A stretch of DNA of 21,144 nt, taken from NCBI GenBank assembly GCA_046318415.1, contig JBKCUK010000003.1, positions 1 to 21,144 of the forward strand, written 5' to 3'. Below the pieces are notes generated by a model. The model ran no database searches, had not been told where the DNA came from, and worked only from the letters and a program-made list of their open reading frames with translations. Source of the stretch: JBKCUK01 sp046318415. Its GTDB lineage: Bacteria; Pseudomonadota; Alphaproteobacteria; Caedimonadales; Caedimonadaceae. Both the position numbers and the translations under genes were made by a program. Below, piece by piece: positions 1-9,000 of the stretch; within the stretch, counting starts at the first letter, position 1; every line of letters begins with the position of its first letter.

Positions 1-92
1 GTGCAGGAGGAACGCTCAAGGACTCTTCCTATCATTCCAGCACGTTTATTGAGTGACCCTGCGGCTCTTAAAGTCCATAAAGCTCCTTTTCT

Positions 93-118
93 GTCATCCC
101 CGCGCAGGCGGGGATCCA
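93..118 (+). repeat. REP-like hairpin module 1
   Basis: A perfect 8-bp stem (ATCCCCGC at 96-103 with GCGGGGAT at 108-115) closes a GCAG tetraloop, flanked by GTC and CCA. The same unit recurs in the right arm (21054-21079) and, with one G-T pair and a GAAG loop, at 20828-20854. This is the classic small REP-type palindrome found in many proteobacterial intergenic regions. Confidence 0.8.
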
Positions 119-130
119 CTCATCAGCAGC

Positions 131-167
131 CTGGATCACCATGCGCGATTCCCTCGCCCGCGATGAC
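131..167 (-). repeat. REP-like module 2 (GTCATCGCG...GATCCAG type)
   Basis: On the minus strand this reads GTCATCGCGGGCGAGG... and ends in GGTGATCCAG, an imperfect palindrome of a second REP-like type. Nearly all mismatches between the two arms fall in or just beside this module. The right-arm copy is at 21005-21041. Confidence 0.6.
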
Positions 168-231
168 GAGGGTGTTCAAGGTGCCGACAGACGCCATGAC
201 GAGGGGGTGTAGGGCGCGTGCACTCTTTGTT

Positions 232-272
232 CGTCATTACGAGGAGGCCATGGGCCGACGCGGCAATCCATG
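232..272 (+). repeat. REP-like module 3 (GTCATTACGAGG...GGCAATCCATG type)
   Basis: A third REP-like unit starts CGTCATTACGAGG and ends GCGGCAATCCATG, with an inner GGCC ATG GGCC palindrome. It is identical in the right arm at 20900-20940. Elements of this general form (GTCATTGCGAG...GCAATCC) are widespread in some host-associated alphaproteobacteria. It lies directly downstream of uvrD, so its hairpin may also act as a transcript 3' end. Confidence 0.65.
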
Positions 273-285
273 GAGGCCTGCAACG

Positions 286-2520
286 CTACTTCTTCTCGAC
301 AAAGCTGGCGATCACTTTTTTCGGGCCGCTGTGGTCAAAATGCACATCCAGGCGGTCGCCACTGACGGCTAAGACGCGGCCGTAGCCAAATTTTTGGTGA
401 AACACACGATCCCCAATGGCCAGCAGATTTTGCGGCGTAAAGTCTTGAATATAGTCCGCAAAGTCGTCCCGCTTGGGCGTGTTTCTAGGTGCATAGCTGT
501 GGGCATTCATGCTGCGCATGGCAGATCCTTGCAGGCCCTGAAACTCAACGTGGTCGCGGGGCAGCTCGTCCAAAAAACGCGACGGTAACGCCGTCTGCCA
601 GCTGCCATGCATGCGCCTGTTGGCCGCAAAAGTGATGTAGGCTTTGGTTTTGGCGCGGGTGAGGCCCACATAGGCCAAGCGGCGTTCTTCTTCAAGGCCC
701 GTCCCCCCCGTCTCTTCGAGCGCACGTGGATTGGGGAATAGATTTTCCTCCCACCCAGCGAGGAAGACATGGTCAAACTCAAGACCCTTGGCACTGTGCA
801 ACGTCATCACCGTGACCACATCTCCTTCACGGGCTTCGGTGGATTCCATCACCAGGGCAATGTGTTCTAAAAAGGCCGGCAAGGTTTCAAACTCGCCTAT
901 GGCGTTCACCAACTCTTTCAAGTTCTCAAGGCGTTGCGGCGCATCGGGAGATTTATCTTGGCGCCACATGGCCGTATATCCTGATTCGTCGAGGACGATA
1001 CCCGCAAGCTCATCGGCCGGCAGGTGGATCAATTGCCCGCGCCAGCGGTCGAAATCATCCAAGAGCACCCTCAAAGCGGTCTTTGCGGCGCCGCGCAATT
1101 CATCGGTTTCCAGCAAACCCCGGGTCGCTGCCAGCAGGGACATTTCCGAGCTTCGGGCATAATTATGCAATAATTGGATGGTGGCACTGCCAATGCCGCG
1201 CCGGGGCGTGTTGATGATGCGCTCAAAGGCAAGACTATCGTCGGGCTGGACAATCACCCGTAAATACGCTAAGGCGTCACGAATTTCCTGCCGCTCATAA
1301 AAGCGGGGGCCACCCACCACCCGGTAGGGCACACCAATGGTCATAAAGCGGTCTTCAAATTCACGGGTTTGAAAACCAGCCCGCACCAAGACGGCCATGG
1401 AGGACAGGTTATTTCCTCGACGATGCAGCGCCTCAACTTCATCACCGATGAAGCGGGCCTCTTCCTCGCCATCCCAAACGGCGCGAACCAGGACTTTTTC
1501 ACCGGTGTCCCTCTCGGTCCACAGGCTTTTGCCAAGACGCTCGCGGTTTTGGGCAATCAGACCCGAAGCAGCCGCTAAAATGTGGGGTGTTGAGCGATAA
1601 TTTTGCTCAAGGCGAATGACAACAGCGCCCGGAAAATCCTTTTCAAACCGAAGGATATTGGTCACCTCGGCGCCGCGCCAGCCGTAAATGGACTGGTCAT
1701 CATCGCCCACGCAGCAAATATTACTTTGCGCCCCCATGGTCAACAGCCGCAGCCACAAATATTGGGCCACATTGGTATCTTGATACTCGTCCACCAGAAT
1801 ATAGCGAAACTGGTTTTGGTAGGTTTGCTGAATGTCCGTATGCTTGGACAGCAACTGGATGGACAGCATCAAAAGATCACCAAAATCAACGGCATTCAAA
1901 ACGCTCAAGCGCTGCTGATACTCTTTGTAGACTTCAAGGATCTGATCCCCAGGGCCCGCCTCATGGCCGGGGATTTTTTCTGGCGTCAGCGCCCGGTCTT
2001 TCCAGCGGCTGATCACGCTCAAAATAACGCGGGGCGGGAAACGCTTATCATCAATGCCCTGGGCTTGGACAATTTGTTTAATCAAGCGCAGCTGGTCATC
2101 AGTATCCAAGATGGTGAAGTTGGACTGCAAGCCGACCAACTCGGCATGGCGCCGCAGCAGGCGCACGCAAATGGAGTGAAAGGTTCCCAGCCACAACCCT
2201 TCAGTCGCGCGGCCCAAAATGTGACTGACGCGCTCGCGCATTTCGTGGGCGGCTTTATTGGTAAAGGTGACCGCCAGGATTTGAGAAGGCCAAGCTTTGC
2301 CCGTGGTCAGCAGGTGGGCAATACGGGTAGTCAGCACCCGGGTCTTGCCGGTACCTGCCCCTGCCAAAACAAGCAAAGGCCCTTCCGTGGTCTCCACCGC
2401 CTGGCGTTGACTGGGATTGAGGGTTTCCAAGTACCCATGCTGCTGGGACATCAAAACCCCATGCCCCACTTCTTGATCTTGATCCTGGCGCAAAACCACT
2501 CCATAAGATGTCATAGTCAC
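286..2520 (-). CDS. uvrD: ATP-dependent DNA helicase UvrD/PcrA (SF1A, 3'-5')
   Basis: This is a 3'-5' superfamily 1A helicase that unwinds DNA in nucleotide excision and mismatch repair. All SF1A motifs are visible: Walker A AGAGTGKT (53-60), motif II DEYQD (244-248), motif III VGDDDQSIYGWRGA (271-284), QNYRS (306-310), then MTLHSAKGLEFD and EERRLAYVGLTRAK in the C-terminal half. The last ~42 residues (from about 703, GDRVFHQKFGYGRV) match the Tudor-like UvrD/PcrA C-terminal domain known to contact RNA polymerase, so the protein is full length. The start is uncertain: the frame opens at a GTG (2520), with ATGs at 2514 and 2451. The ATG at 2451 (MSQQHGYLETLN) begins close to where family similarity begins. 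Transcription is divergent from the EamA permease, and the stop lies 14 bp from the left repeat arm. Confidence 0.95.
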   Translation of the reverse strand: MTMTSYGVVLRQDQDQEVGHGVLMSQQHGYLETLNPSQRQAVETTEGPLLVLAGAGTGKTRVLTTRIAHLLTTGKAWPSQILAVTFTNKAAHEMRERVSHILGRATEGLWLGTFHSICVRLLRRHAELVGLQSNFTILDTDDQLRLIKQIVQAQGIDDKRFPPRVILSVISRWKDRALTPEKIPGHEAGPGDQILEVYKEYQQRLSVLNAVDFGDLLMLSIQLLSKHTDIQQTYQNQFRYILVDEYQDTNVAQYLWLRLLTMGAQSNICCVGDDDQSIYGWRGAEVTNILRFEKDFPGAVVIRLEQNYRSTPHILAAASGLIAQNRERLGKSLWTERDTGEKVLVRAVWDGEEEARFIGDEVEALHRRGNNLSSMAVLVRAGFQTREFEDRFMTIGVPYRVVGGPRFYERQEIRDALAYLRVIVQPDDSLAFERIINTPRRGIGSATIQLLHNYARSSEMSLLAATRGLLETDELRGAAKTALRVLLDDFDRWRGQLIHLPADELAGIVLDESGYTAMWRQDKSPDAPQRLENLKELVNAIGEFETLPAFLEHIALVMESTEAREGDVVTVMTLHSAKGLEFDHVFLAGWEENLFPNPRALEETGGTGLEEERRLAYVGLTRAKTKAYITFAANRRMHGSWQTALPSRFLDELPRDHVEFQGLQGSAMRSMNAHSYAPRNTPKRDDFADYIQDFTPQNLLAIGDRVFHQKFGYGRVLAVSGDRLDVHFDHSGPKKVIASFVEKK

Positions 2521-2565
2521 ACGAACTTTCTCTTCAATGTTCCACCGCTAAGGGTAGAAATCAAT

Positions 2566-3456
2566 ATGCGCACATCCTGGCTGAATCGAGAGACCACCCA
2601 CGCGGCCCCCCGTCACACGGCGGCAGTGCTGTTTATGATGCTCTCGGTGGGGCTATACGCGGTGCAAGACGTGATCGTCAAGAGTTTACCCACAGAGTTG
2701 CACGTGGTCCAAATTTCATTTTTTCGCTCTTTTTTCGCATTCATTCCGATCTTTGTCATCGGTTATTACGAACGCAGACAACGAATTTTTAAATCCCAAT
2801 GGCCGATTGGCCATTTGGTGCGGGCGACCCTCTCGTTTCTGGCCTTGCTATGCTTTATCCATGCCTTTCGCACCATGCCCTTAGCCAACGCGTACACCTT
2901 TACCTTTACCGCTCCCCTGTTCTTAACATTATTCTCAGCACCTCTCTTAAGGGAAAAAGTTAGCCCAGCCCGCTGGGGCGCCGTTGTTGTCGGTTTTTCA
3001 GGTATTTTGATCATGTTGCGACCCAGCGGTGGACTCAGTATGGACAGCCTCATTGCCCTTGGTGGCGGCGTCTTTTATGGCCTCTCCTTGGTGTATGTCC
3101 GAAGCCTCTCCTCCACAGACAGTAATACTTTGATTGTACTCACGTTTACGTTGCTCAGCACCTTCTTAAGTGGCCTTGCCCTGCCGTGGTTTTGGCAGCC
3201 CATGACCCTGACTACCCTCGCGCTGTTTGCGTGTGTGGGCACATTGGGGGGGCTTGCGCAGTACGCCATGACCCAAGCCATGCGCCTGGCGCCCGTTTCC
3301 TCCATCGCGCCTTTTGATTATGCAGCCCTGTTGTGGGCGGTCTTGTTTGATTGGATTTTCTTCACCACCAAGCCAGATGTTTGGATGCTGCTGGGCGGTA
3401 GCATTATTATCGGCGCTGGCCTCTTTCTTGCGAAAAGAGAAAAGACCGCACTGTAG
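2566..3456 (+). CDS. EamA/DMT-superfamily inner-membrane permease
   Basis: A 296-residue drug/metabolite transporter-superfamily permease with about ten hydrophobic segments forming two EamA repeats (roughly residues 18-148 and 157-292). The hydrophobic start (AAVLFMMLSVGLYAVQDV), the PLANAYTFTFTAPLF signature of the first repeat and APVSSIAPFDYAALLWA of the second are typical. The substrate cannot be inferred; relatives export amino acids, metabolites or nucleosides. The frame is open from 1603, but the upstream part is antisense to uvrD; the ATG at 2566 follows an AGGG at 2551-2554 and begins where family-like sequence begins. It is divergent from uvrD and converges on the DUF721 gene with only 9 bp between stop codons. 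Confidence 0.88.
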   Translation: MRTSWLNRETTHAAPRHTAAVLFMMLSVGLYAVQDVIVKSLPTELHVVQISFFRSFFAFIPIFVIGYYERRQRIFKSQWPIGHLVRATLSFLALLCFIHAFRTMPLANAYTFTFTAPLFLTLFSAPLLREKVSPARWGAVVVGFSGILIMLRPSGGLSMDSLIALGGGVFYGLSLVYVRSLSSTDSNTLIVLTFTLLSTFLSGLALPWFWQPMTLTTLALFACVGTLGGLAQYAMTQAMRLAPVSSIAPFDYAALLWAVLFDWIFFTTKPDVWMLLGGSIIIGAGLFLAKREKTAL

Positions 3457-3465
3457 ACCACTCAA

Positions 3466-3939
3466 TCACTCAGGCAACACAGCAGCAAGGCGCTGTAATG
3501 CTTCGCGAAGCTCAGGGGATTGAATATCGGACACATCGGGCTGAAAAGTTTTTTTTGTCGCTGTGGGCGAAGCGGCGCCAGCCCGAGGGGCCTTGGGGTT
3601 CTGAGCCGCATTGGAAAATGGCACCTGAATGAGATGCAACCGGCGAAGGGCTTGGTACCCATAATAGGTGTTGATCTTCTCAATGAGTGCAGACTCCATG
3701 TGTTGCACCAACAAAACCGCACCCGGGTTGACCTCTAAAGTCAGACTCCCCTCATTACGTTTTCCGGGTGGAAAGCGCACGTGCTTAGGCCGCACTTGAC
3801 CGGCCAACTGCTCCCCCACAATATGCCGCCAGTCCAAAATAAGGCTCGCGTAGACGTAACCCTCTTTGGCCAACAGCGGTCGACCGATGGACTCAAACAC
3901 TTGGGCTGCAAACCCTTCGCCTTTGCGCCTCATGCTCAT
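3466..3939 (-). CDS. DUF721 / DciA-like protein
   Basis: A 157-residue protein whose first ~105 residues fit the DUF721 family: a helical start, LDWRHIVGEQLAGQVRPKHV (W37), then a beta-rich stretch with LTLEVNPGAVLLVQHMESALIEKIN. DciA proteins of this family load or operate the replicative helicase DnaB in bacteria without DnaC/DnaI. The tail (about 106-157) is Ala/Pro-rich and probably disordered, ending in a short helix. The start ATG overlaps the TGA of the upstream esterase as ATGA (3936-3939), so the two are translationally coupled; a second ATG six bases in is an alternative start. The helicase-loading role is inferred from the family only. Confidence 0.8.
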   Translation of the reverse strand: MSMRRKGEGFAAQVFESIGRPLLAKEGYVYASLILDWRHIVGEQLAGQVRPKHVRFPPGKRNEGSLTLEVNPGAVLLVQHMESALIEKINTYYGYQALRRLHLIQVPFSNAAQNPKAPRAGAASPTATKKTFQPDVSDIQSPELREALQRLAAVLPE

Positions 3940-4826
3940 GGCGCCACCTCGTGAATAAAGTCCCGCACAGAGATCAGAGCTTGATCCGCTTGCGGTAAAA
4001 AACCCACCGCCAATTGAAACACATGAAACATGGAAGGCACCACCTCAAGGCGCACCCGCCCTCCAGCAGCTCGCGCTTTTTCTGCCACACGCAGGGTATC
4101 ATCCAGCAAGACTTCATCGCTGCCCACCTGCATCATCAAAGGAGGCAAGCCGTGGTACGCACCGTAAAGGGGAGAAGCCAGAGGATTCTGGGGATCTGCG
4201 TCAGCTAAATAGTGATTGGCCATGACAGATACCATATCTACTTCAATCACTGGATCTTGGGCAGCCAATGTTTTGATGGACTCCCCCGTCACGGCTAAAT
4301 CGGTAAACGCAGAAAAAGTTACAGCGGCACGGGGCAGCGGCACCCCCCGATCGCGCAAGGCCAACAGCGTTGCCAGGACCAACCCGCCGCCGGCGGAATC
4401 CCCCATCAAAATCACGTTCTTTTTGGTACGCAACACCACCTCAGCTACCCGAATGCAATCTTCGATGGCCGCGGGAAACGGATTTTCCGGCGCCAGGCGA
4501 TAATCCGGCATCAGAACTTCTGCATCCATTATATGGGCCAGATGGGATGCAAAGCGACTATAGGCCGCATTGGGCCCCAACGCATAGGCTCCCCCATGAA
4601 GATAGAGGATGCCGTAACCATGGCCTTCGGGTCTTGCTGTGATGCGCTCAACGGGCACACCGGCAAGGGTGAGATGGTCGCGCTGATAGGGTAGGGTGTG
4701 GGGAATCAGATGACTCAGGCCCTCTTGCGCCACCCGCAACACATCAACGGGCATGCCAGGATGCTGAAACAACTTCACCATGGCCAAAGCGGCCCTCAGC
4801 ATCATATATTGCGCATCCATCACCAT
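3936..4826 (-). CDS. Alpha/beta hydrolase, HSL-type esterase (Abhydrolase_3)
   Basis: A 296-residue alpha/beta hydrolase of the hormone-sensitive-lipase group. The oxyanion motif HGGAY (77-81), nucleophile elbow GDSAGGG with Ser144, and PDYRLAPENPFPAA (108-119) are all present. The triad is completed by Asp237 (VGSDEVL) and His268 (SMFHVF). There is no signal peptide, so it should act in the cytoplasm on small esters; the physiological substrate is unknown. It is the first gene of a two-gene unit with the DUF721 gene (ATGA overlap). Its ATG at 4826 follows AAGGGG on the minus strand and lies about 20 bp downstream of a well-spaced sigma70-type promoter. ATGs at codons 3 and 8 are possible alternatives. 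Confidence 0.9.
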   Translation of the reverse strand: MVMDAQYMMLRAALAMVKLFQHPGMPVDVLRVAQEGLSHLIPHTLPYQRDHLTLAGVPVERITARPEGHGYGILYLHGGAYALGPNAAYSRFASHLAHIMDAEVLMPDYRLAPENPFPAAIEDCIRVAEVVLRTKKNVILMGDSAGGGLVLATLLALRDRGVPLPRAAVTFSAFTDLAVTGESIKTLAAQDPVIEVDMVSVMANHYLADADPQNPLASPLYGAYHGLPPLMMQVGSDEVLLDDTLRVAEKARAAGGRVRLEVVPSMFHVFQLAVGFLPQADQALISVRDFIHEVAP

Positions 4827-4853
4827 AAGGCCCCTTCTAAGACTGAAGAGAGT

Positions 4854-4882
4854 TCTATAAGCTAAAACTCAACGATAATCAA
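4854..4882 (-). promoter_or_regulatory. Putative sigma70 promoter for the esterase-DUF721 unit
   Basis: On the minus strand a -35 box TTGATT (4877-4882) and a -10 box TATAGA (4854-4859) are separated by exactly 17 nt. The start point would fall near 4847, about 20 nt before the esterase ATG. It lies in the divergent 79-bp gap shared with the efflux operon. Confidence 0.5.
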
Positions 4883-4905
4883 AACATGAAAACGGGGAAA
4901 GAACT

Positions 4906-6051
4906 TTGCAACGACTCATCTCCCTTCGCGCGCGCAAAATTGTGCTCTTCGGGGGCCTGGGCATCCTAGGTTTTGTCCTCTTCAATGTGCTCACAAAAGG
5001 ACCCAAAACTGCTTCTCCCGTTCTTCCTGTGGTCACCCTTGGCCAACCGAGGATCGAGGACATCGAGATTCCCTTTCAAGGCTCATCCCAGTTGACAGCC
5101 ACCGCAAGTGTTGACATCAAAGCCCGCCTTTCAAGCATTGTCAAACACATCGCGGTCAGCGACGGGGCGTTTGTTGAGAAAAACCAGCTTTTGATCCAAC
5201 TGGATGATGCGGCACTGCAGGCCAAGGTGGCCCAGGCTGAAGCCACCGAAAAAAAAGTCGAAGCCCAGTTAATCGAGGCCCGGCAGGAAATTGCACGAAC
5301 GTCACAGCTGCTTAAGCGCAAATACGCCACCCAAGCCCAATACGATCAGCAGGTGGCCACCGTGAAAGCCTTTGAAGCAGACTTGGCGAACGCAAGGGCA
5401 AGCTTAAGCGAACTGCGAACACAGCTGGACTATACCCAGATTCGCGCGCCCTTCAGTGGCCGTGCCAGCATTACCCCCATTGCTGAAGGGGCAGTGGTTG
5501 GCCCCAATGACACCCAAGCCCTCCTCAGCATCAATCAAGTTGATCCCATGGAACTGCTGCTGGCGGTGCCCGAGCAGCACCTCGCCCAACTGACGCCGCT
5601 CGTTGGCACAACACTTAAGGTCAACTTGAGGCTTGCGGACCAGCAGATGATTGAGGTTGAGGCAACGCTAAAGGCCATGGATAACCGGGTGGATCCCACT
5701 ACGGGAACCATCAAAGTGGCCTTTAGCTTACCGAATCCTGAAGGGCGACTTTTCGCCGGCCAGTTTGCGGAGTTGTCCTTTTCCTTACGAAAGCTGCATC
5801 AAGCCCTCGTCATCCCGGCCGAGGCGCTTCGCAATAGTCAAAAGGGCGAATTCGTGTATGTTTATGATGCGGGGCAACAGATGGTCCAGGCGCGCCCTGT
5901 CCAGGTAGCAGCCTATCTTGAGAAAATTGTCGTCCTTGAAAATGGCCTCTCCGCCGATGAAAAGATCGTCACCAATGGCTTTGGTCGCATTACCGATGGC
6001 AGCCAAGTGCAAGTGGTCGAAGAGACCTCTTCCTCCAAAGAGCGATCTTAA
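4906..6051 (+). CDS. RND efflux periplasmic adaptor (membrane fusion protein, HlyD/MdtA type)
   Basis: A 381-residue membrane fusion protein linking an RND pump to an outer-membrane channel. One N-terminal membrane anchor (about 12-28) is followed by the first biotinyl-lipoyl half (SVDIKARLSSIVKHIAVSDG, 69-87), an alpha-helical hairpin (about 101-172) and the second lipoyl half (YTQIRAPFSGRA, 176-187). Beta-barrel and membrane-proximal domains follow. No lipobox Cys is present. The start must be the TTG at 4906: an in-frame TAA lies at 4876-4878 and no in-frame ATG or GTG lies between. GGGG at 4894-4897 gives an 8-nt spacing. Its stop is 2 bp before the permease ATG, so the two form an operon. 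Confidence 0.93.
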   Translation: MQRLISLRARKIVLFGGLGILGFVLFNVLTKGPKTASPVLPVVTLGQPRIEDIEIPFQGSSQLTATASVDIKARLSSIVKHIAVSDGAFVEKNQLLIQLDDAALQAKVAQAEATEKKVEAQLIEARQEIARTSQLLKRKYATQAQYDQQVATVKAFEADLANARASLSELRTQLDYTQIRAPFSGRASITPIAEGAVVGPNDTQALLSINQVDPMELLLAVPEQHLAQLTPLVGTTLKVNLRLADQQMIEVEATLKAMDNRVDPTTGTIKVAFSLPNPEGRLFAGQFAELSFSLRKLHQALVIPAEALRNSQKGEFVYVYDAGQQMVQARPVQVAAYLEKIVVLENGLSADEKIVTNGFGRITDGSQVQVVEETSSSKERS

Positions 6052-6053
6052 TC

Positions 6054-9000
6054 ATGCCGTTTCTTAGCCAGTTCATTCGCCGCCCCATCATGAGTCATCT
6101 GCTGATGGTTGGTCTTTTTGTTTTGGGGATTCTCAATTATTTCCAACTGCCCATCAGCCCCTTACCTAAACTGGACTTTCCCACCATTGTGGTGAGTGCC
6201 TCCCTTCCTGGTGCCAGCCCTGACACCATCGCACGCACAGTGGCGCTTCCCCTCGAGCGCGCTTTTAGCGCCATCGCTGGCATTGATACCATTTCCTCTG
6301 TCAGCTCTCAGGGGCGCACACGCATTACAATTGACTTCAACCTGGATCGTAACATCGATGCTGCTGCCCAAGATGTCAGCGCCGCCATTTCATCTGTCGT
6401 CGGCCGGCTGCCCGATGACATGCCCAACCCCCCAACATTTGAAAAGATCGATCCATCGGATCAACCCATCATTTTCTTCGCCCTTACCTCAGAAACCCTA
6501 CCGTTAACGGATCTGAACGACCTTGCCGAGACCAAAATCCAAGATCGCATCAGTACCCTTCCAGGCGTCGGCAGGGTCGAGATTATTGGCCCGCAAAAGC
6601 GCGCCGTTCGCATCTTGATTTCGCCACAAAAATTGGCAACCCATAACTTAACGTTAGAAGATGTGAAAGAGGCTGTTCAGGCGTCCAATATGCTGCAGCC
6701 CACAGGAAACCTGGAGACACCGCAAAAAAACATTCAAATCAATCCCAGCACCCAGCTGACCAAGGCCGAAGACTATAACAAGATCAGCCTTGTGGATCAG
6801 GATGATGCCCAGTTACGCCTGCAAGATGTGGGACAAGCCATTGAAAGCGTTGAAGATGATCGCACCATGGCCTGGCTATCTGGCCAGCGCGCCATTATTA
6901 TCGCAGTGAGTCGCCAACCCGGCGCCAATACGGTGCAAATGGCAGATGCCGTCCGAAAAACGGTGCCAGAGTTGAATCAATCTCTGCCTGAGGCCGCGCA
7001 ACTCAAGGTTATTGTTGACCGGTCTACACCCGTGCGGGCTTCCATTTTTGAATTCCAATTCACCTTCGTGTTAACCATCTTTCTCGTTCTCTTGGTGGTC
7101 TATCCTTTTCTACAAAATGCCCGCGCTACGCTGATCCCGTTCATCGCCATGCCCCTTTCTGTTTTGATGGCCAGCGTGGTGATGAATGCCCTTGGATTTA
7201 GCCTAAACGTTTTGACGCTCATGGCCCTTTCCCTTGCCCTTGGATTTATTATCGATGACATCATCGTGGTCATGGAAAACATTGCTCACCACATGGAGAA
7301 AGGTGAAAAACCAGAAACGGCTGCGCAAAAAGGTCTGCAAGAAATGACCTTCACCATTATCTCGATGACCGTTTCCCTTGCCATCGTTTTTGTGCCCATC
7401 CTCTTTTTTCCGGGCATTATTGGTCGCTTTTTTTATGAATTTGGCGTCAGCTTGACGCTGGTCATCTTGGCCTCGGGTCTTATTGCTTTGATGTTTACCC
7501 CGGTCATGGGTCGTTTCTTGCTGGCAACTGACGCCAAGCCCAATAGGGTGGTTGCGGGTTTTTTGAGCTTTTTTGGACGTCTTACCGAGCTCTATCGCTT
7601 AAGCCTTCTGTGGTCCATGGACAGAAAACAATGGATCCTTGGCTCGTTGGCCGCAAGCCTTTTGGGCACAGTTATCGTGGGCGCGCTTATGCCACGAGGC
7701 TTCTTTCCGACAGAAGACACAGGTCTGCTGTTTTGCTCGACCGAGGCTGTGGGCGATGTGCCGTTCGAGCAAATGGTCCAAGGCCAGCTTAAACTGGCCA
7801 AGATCTTGGATCAGCACCCACACGTGGCCTATTATGTGAGCTCCATCGGGCGCTCTCGCGGCAGCTCGACCACTAATACGGGCCGCTTTTTCATTACACT
7901 CAAGCCCCTTGGAACGCGCCCCTTTATCGACGATGTTCTGCAGGACTTAAGACGCAAAATGAACGTAGTGCCTGAGATCAAAATTTCACTTCAAGCGGTT
8001 CAAAACCTGCGCACGTCGGGGTCTTTATCAAAGAATCAATATGCCTACACCCTTCGGGGCGACAGCGCAGAAGAACTCTATCGTTATGCCGACCAAATGC
8101 TGGGGGCCATTCGAGGCATTCCTGGCGTGGTGGATGCGGTGCATGACGTGAACCTGGATGCCACTGAACTGAAGGTCGATATTAACAGGGACAAGGCCGC
8201 GGACCTGGGTCTTCGCATTCAGGATGTAGCGAATACTCTAACCTTAGCCCTTGCTAAACAGGAAATCTCTAACATTTACCTGGACAGTAACTCGTACCAG
8301 GTCATCCTGCAGGTCAACCCACAAGAGGCCTCAGAAGATCGCGATCTGGGTGGACTACAGATGCGCAACACCCAAGGACACATGGTGCGCCTTGATGCGA
8401 TCGCCTCCTTTGCCCGGCAGCCCGCACCTGTGAGCGTCAGCCATCTCAACCAACTCACTGCGGCAACCATTTCTTTTAATCTGGCGCGTGGAACCAGTCT
8501 CAGCGACGTGGTCAGTGCCATTCGCGGCCTTGAGAGTAAGCTCTCCCTTCCTGTGAGTATTGCAGGCGAATTTCAGGGAAGCGCTAAATCCTTCGAGGGC
8601 AGTCAGCGGTCTATGGGGTGGATCCTTCTTCTTGTGCTGATCGCAATCTATATTGTGATGGGCATGCTTTATGAGAGTCTAATTCACCCCATCACCATCC
8701 TCTCCGGCCTACCTGCAGCTGGCTTTGGCGCGTTACTTGCCTTGTGGGTGACCGGCCATGATCTGGATGTGGTTGGCTTTATTGGGGTCATTGTTTTGAT
8801 GGGCATCGTGAAGAAAAACGCCATCATGATGATCGACTATGCCCTCAGCGTCCAACGACAGCAGCAGATAAGTGCTGAAAACGCCATTGTCGAGGCTTGC
8901 CTTCGCCGATTCCGACCCATCATGATGACCACATTTGCAGCCTTTGCCGGCGCCATACCCCTGGCCATAGGCATCGGTGCAGGTGCTGAGCTACGCCGCC

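Larger units (their letters stand above)
28..272 (+). repeat. Left arm of a 245-bp inverted repeat (REP-like mosaic)
   Basis: This segment is the reverse complement of 20900-21144. By hand alignment the two arms have no gaps and 8 mismatches, all clustered between about 150 and 181; the rest is identical. It contains three palindromic modules (93-118, 131-167, 232-272), each starting or ending with GTCAT / GATCCA-type sequence, plus a unique stretch around 28-92. It ends 14 bp past the uvrD stop codon. Open frames through it are repeat artefacts. Whether the homology extends further cannot be seen, because the other arm is cut by the window end. Confidence 0.93.

Noticed and set aside
93..167. 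Repeated palindromes as a CRISPR array
   Set aside because: The palindromes are of different types, not direct repeats with regular spacers, and no cas gene is nearby.
1..372. Plus-strand open frame of 123 codons across the left repeat arm
   Set aside because: It reads through REP-like palindromes and into the antisense of uvrD; translations of the SSPRRRGS type are a known artefact of such repeats.
507..794. Several minus- and plus-strand frames within uvrD and other genes
   Set aside because: They are out-of-frame shadows with no domain-like sequence or ribosome site.
1603..2565. Upstream extension of the EamA permease frame
   Set aside because: These 321 codons are fully antisense to uvrD and show no family-like sequence; a good start exists at 2566.
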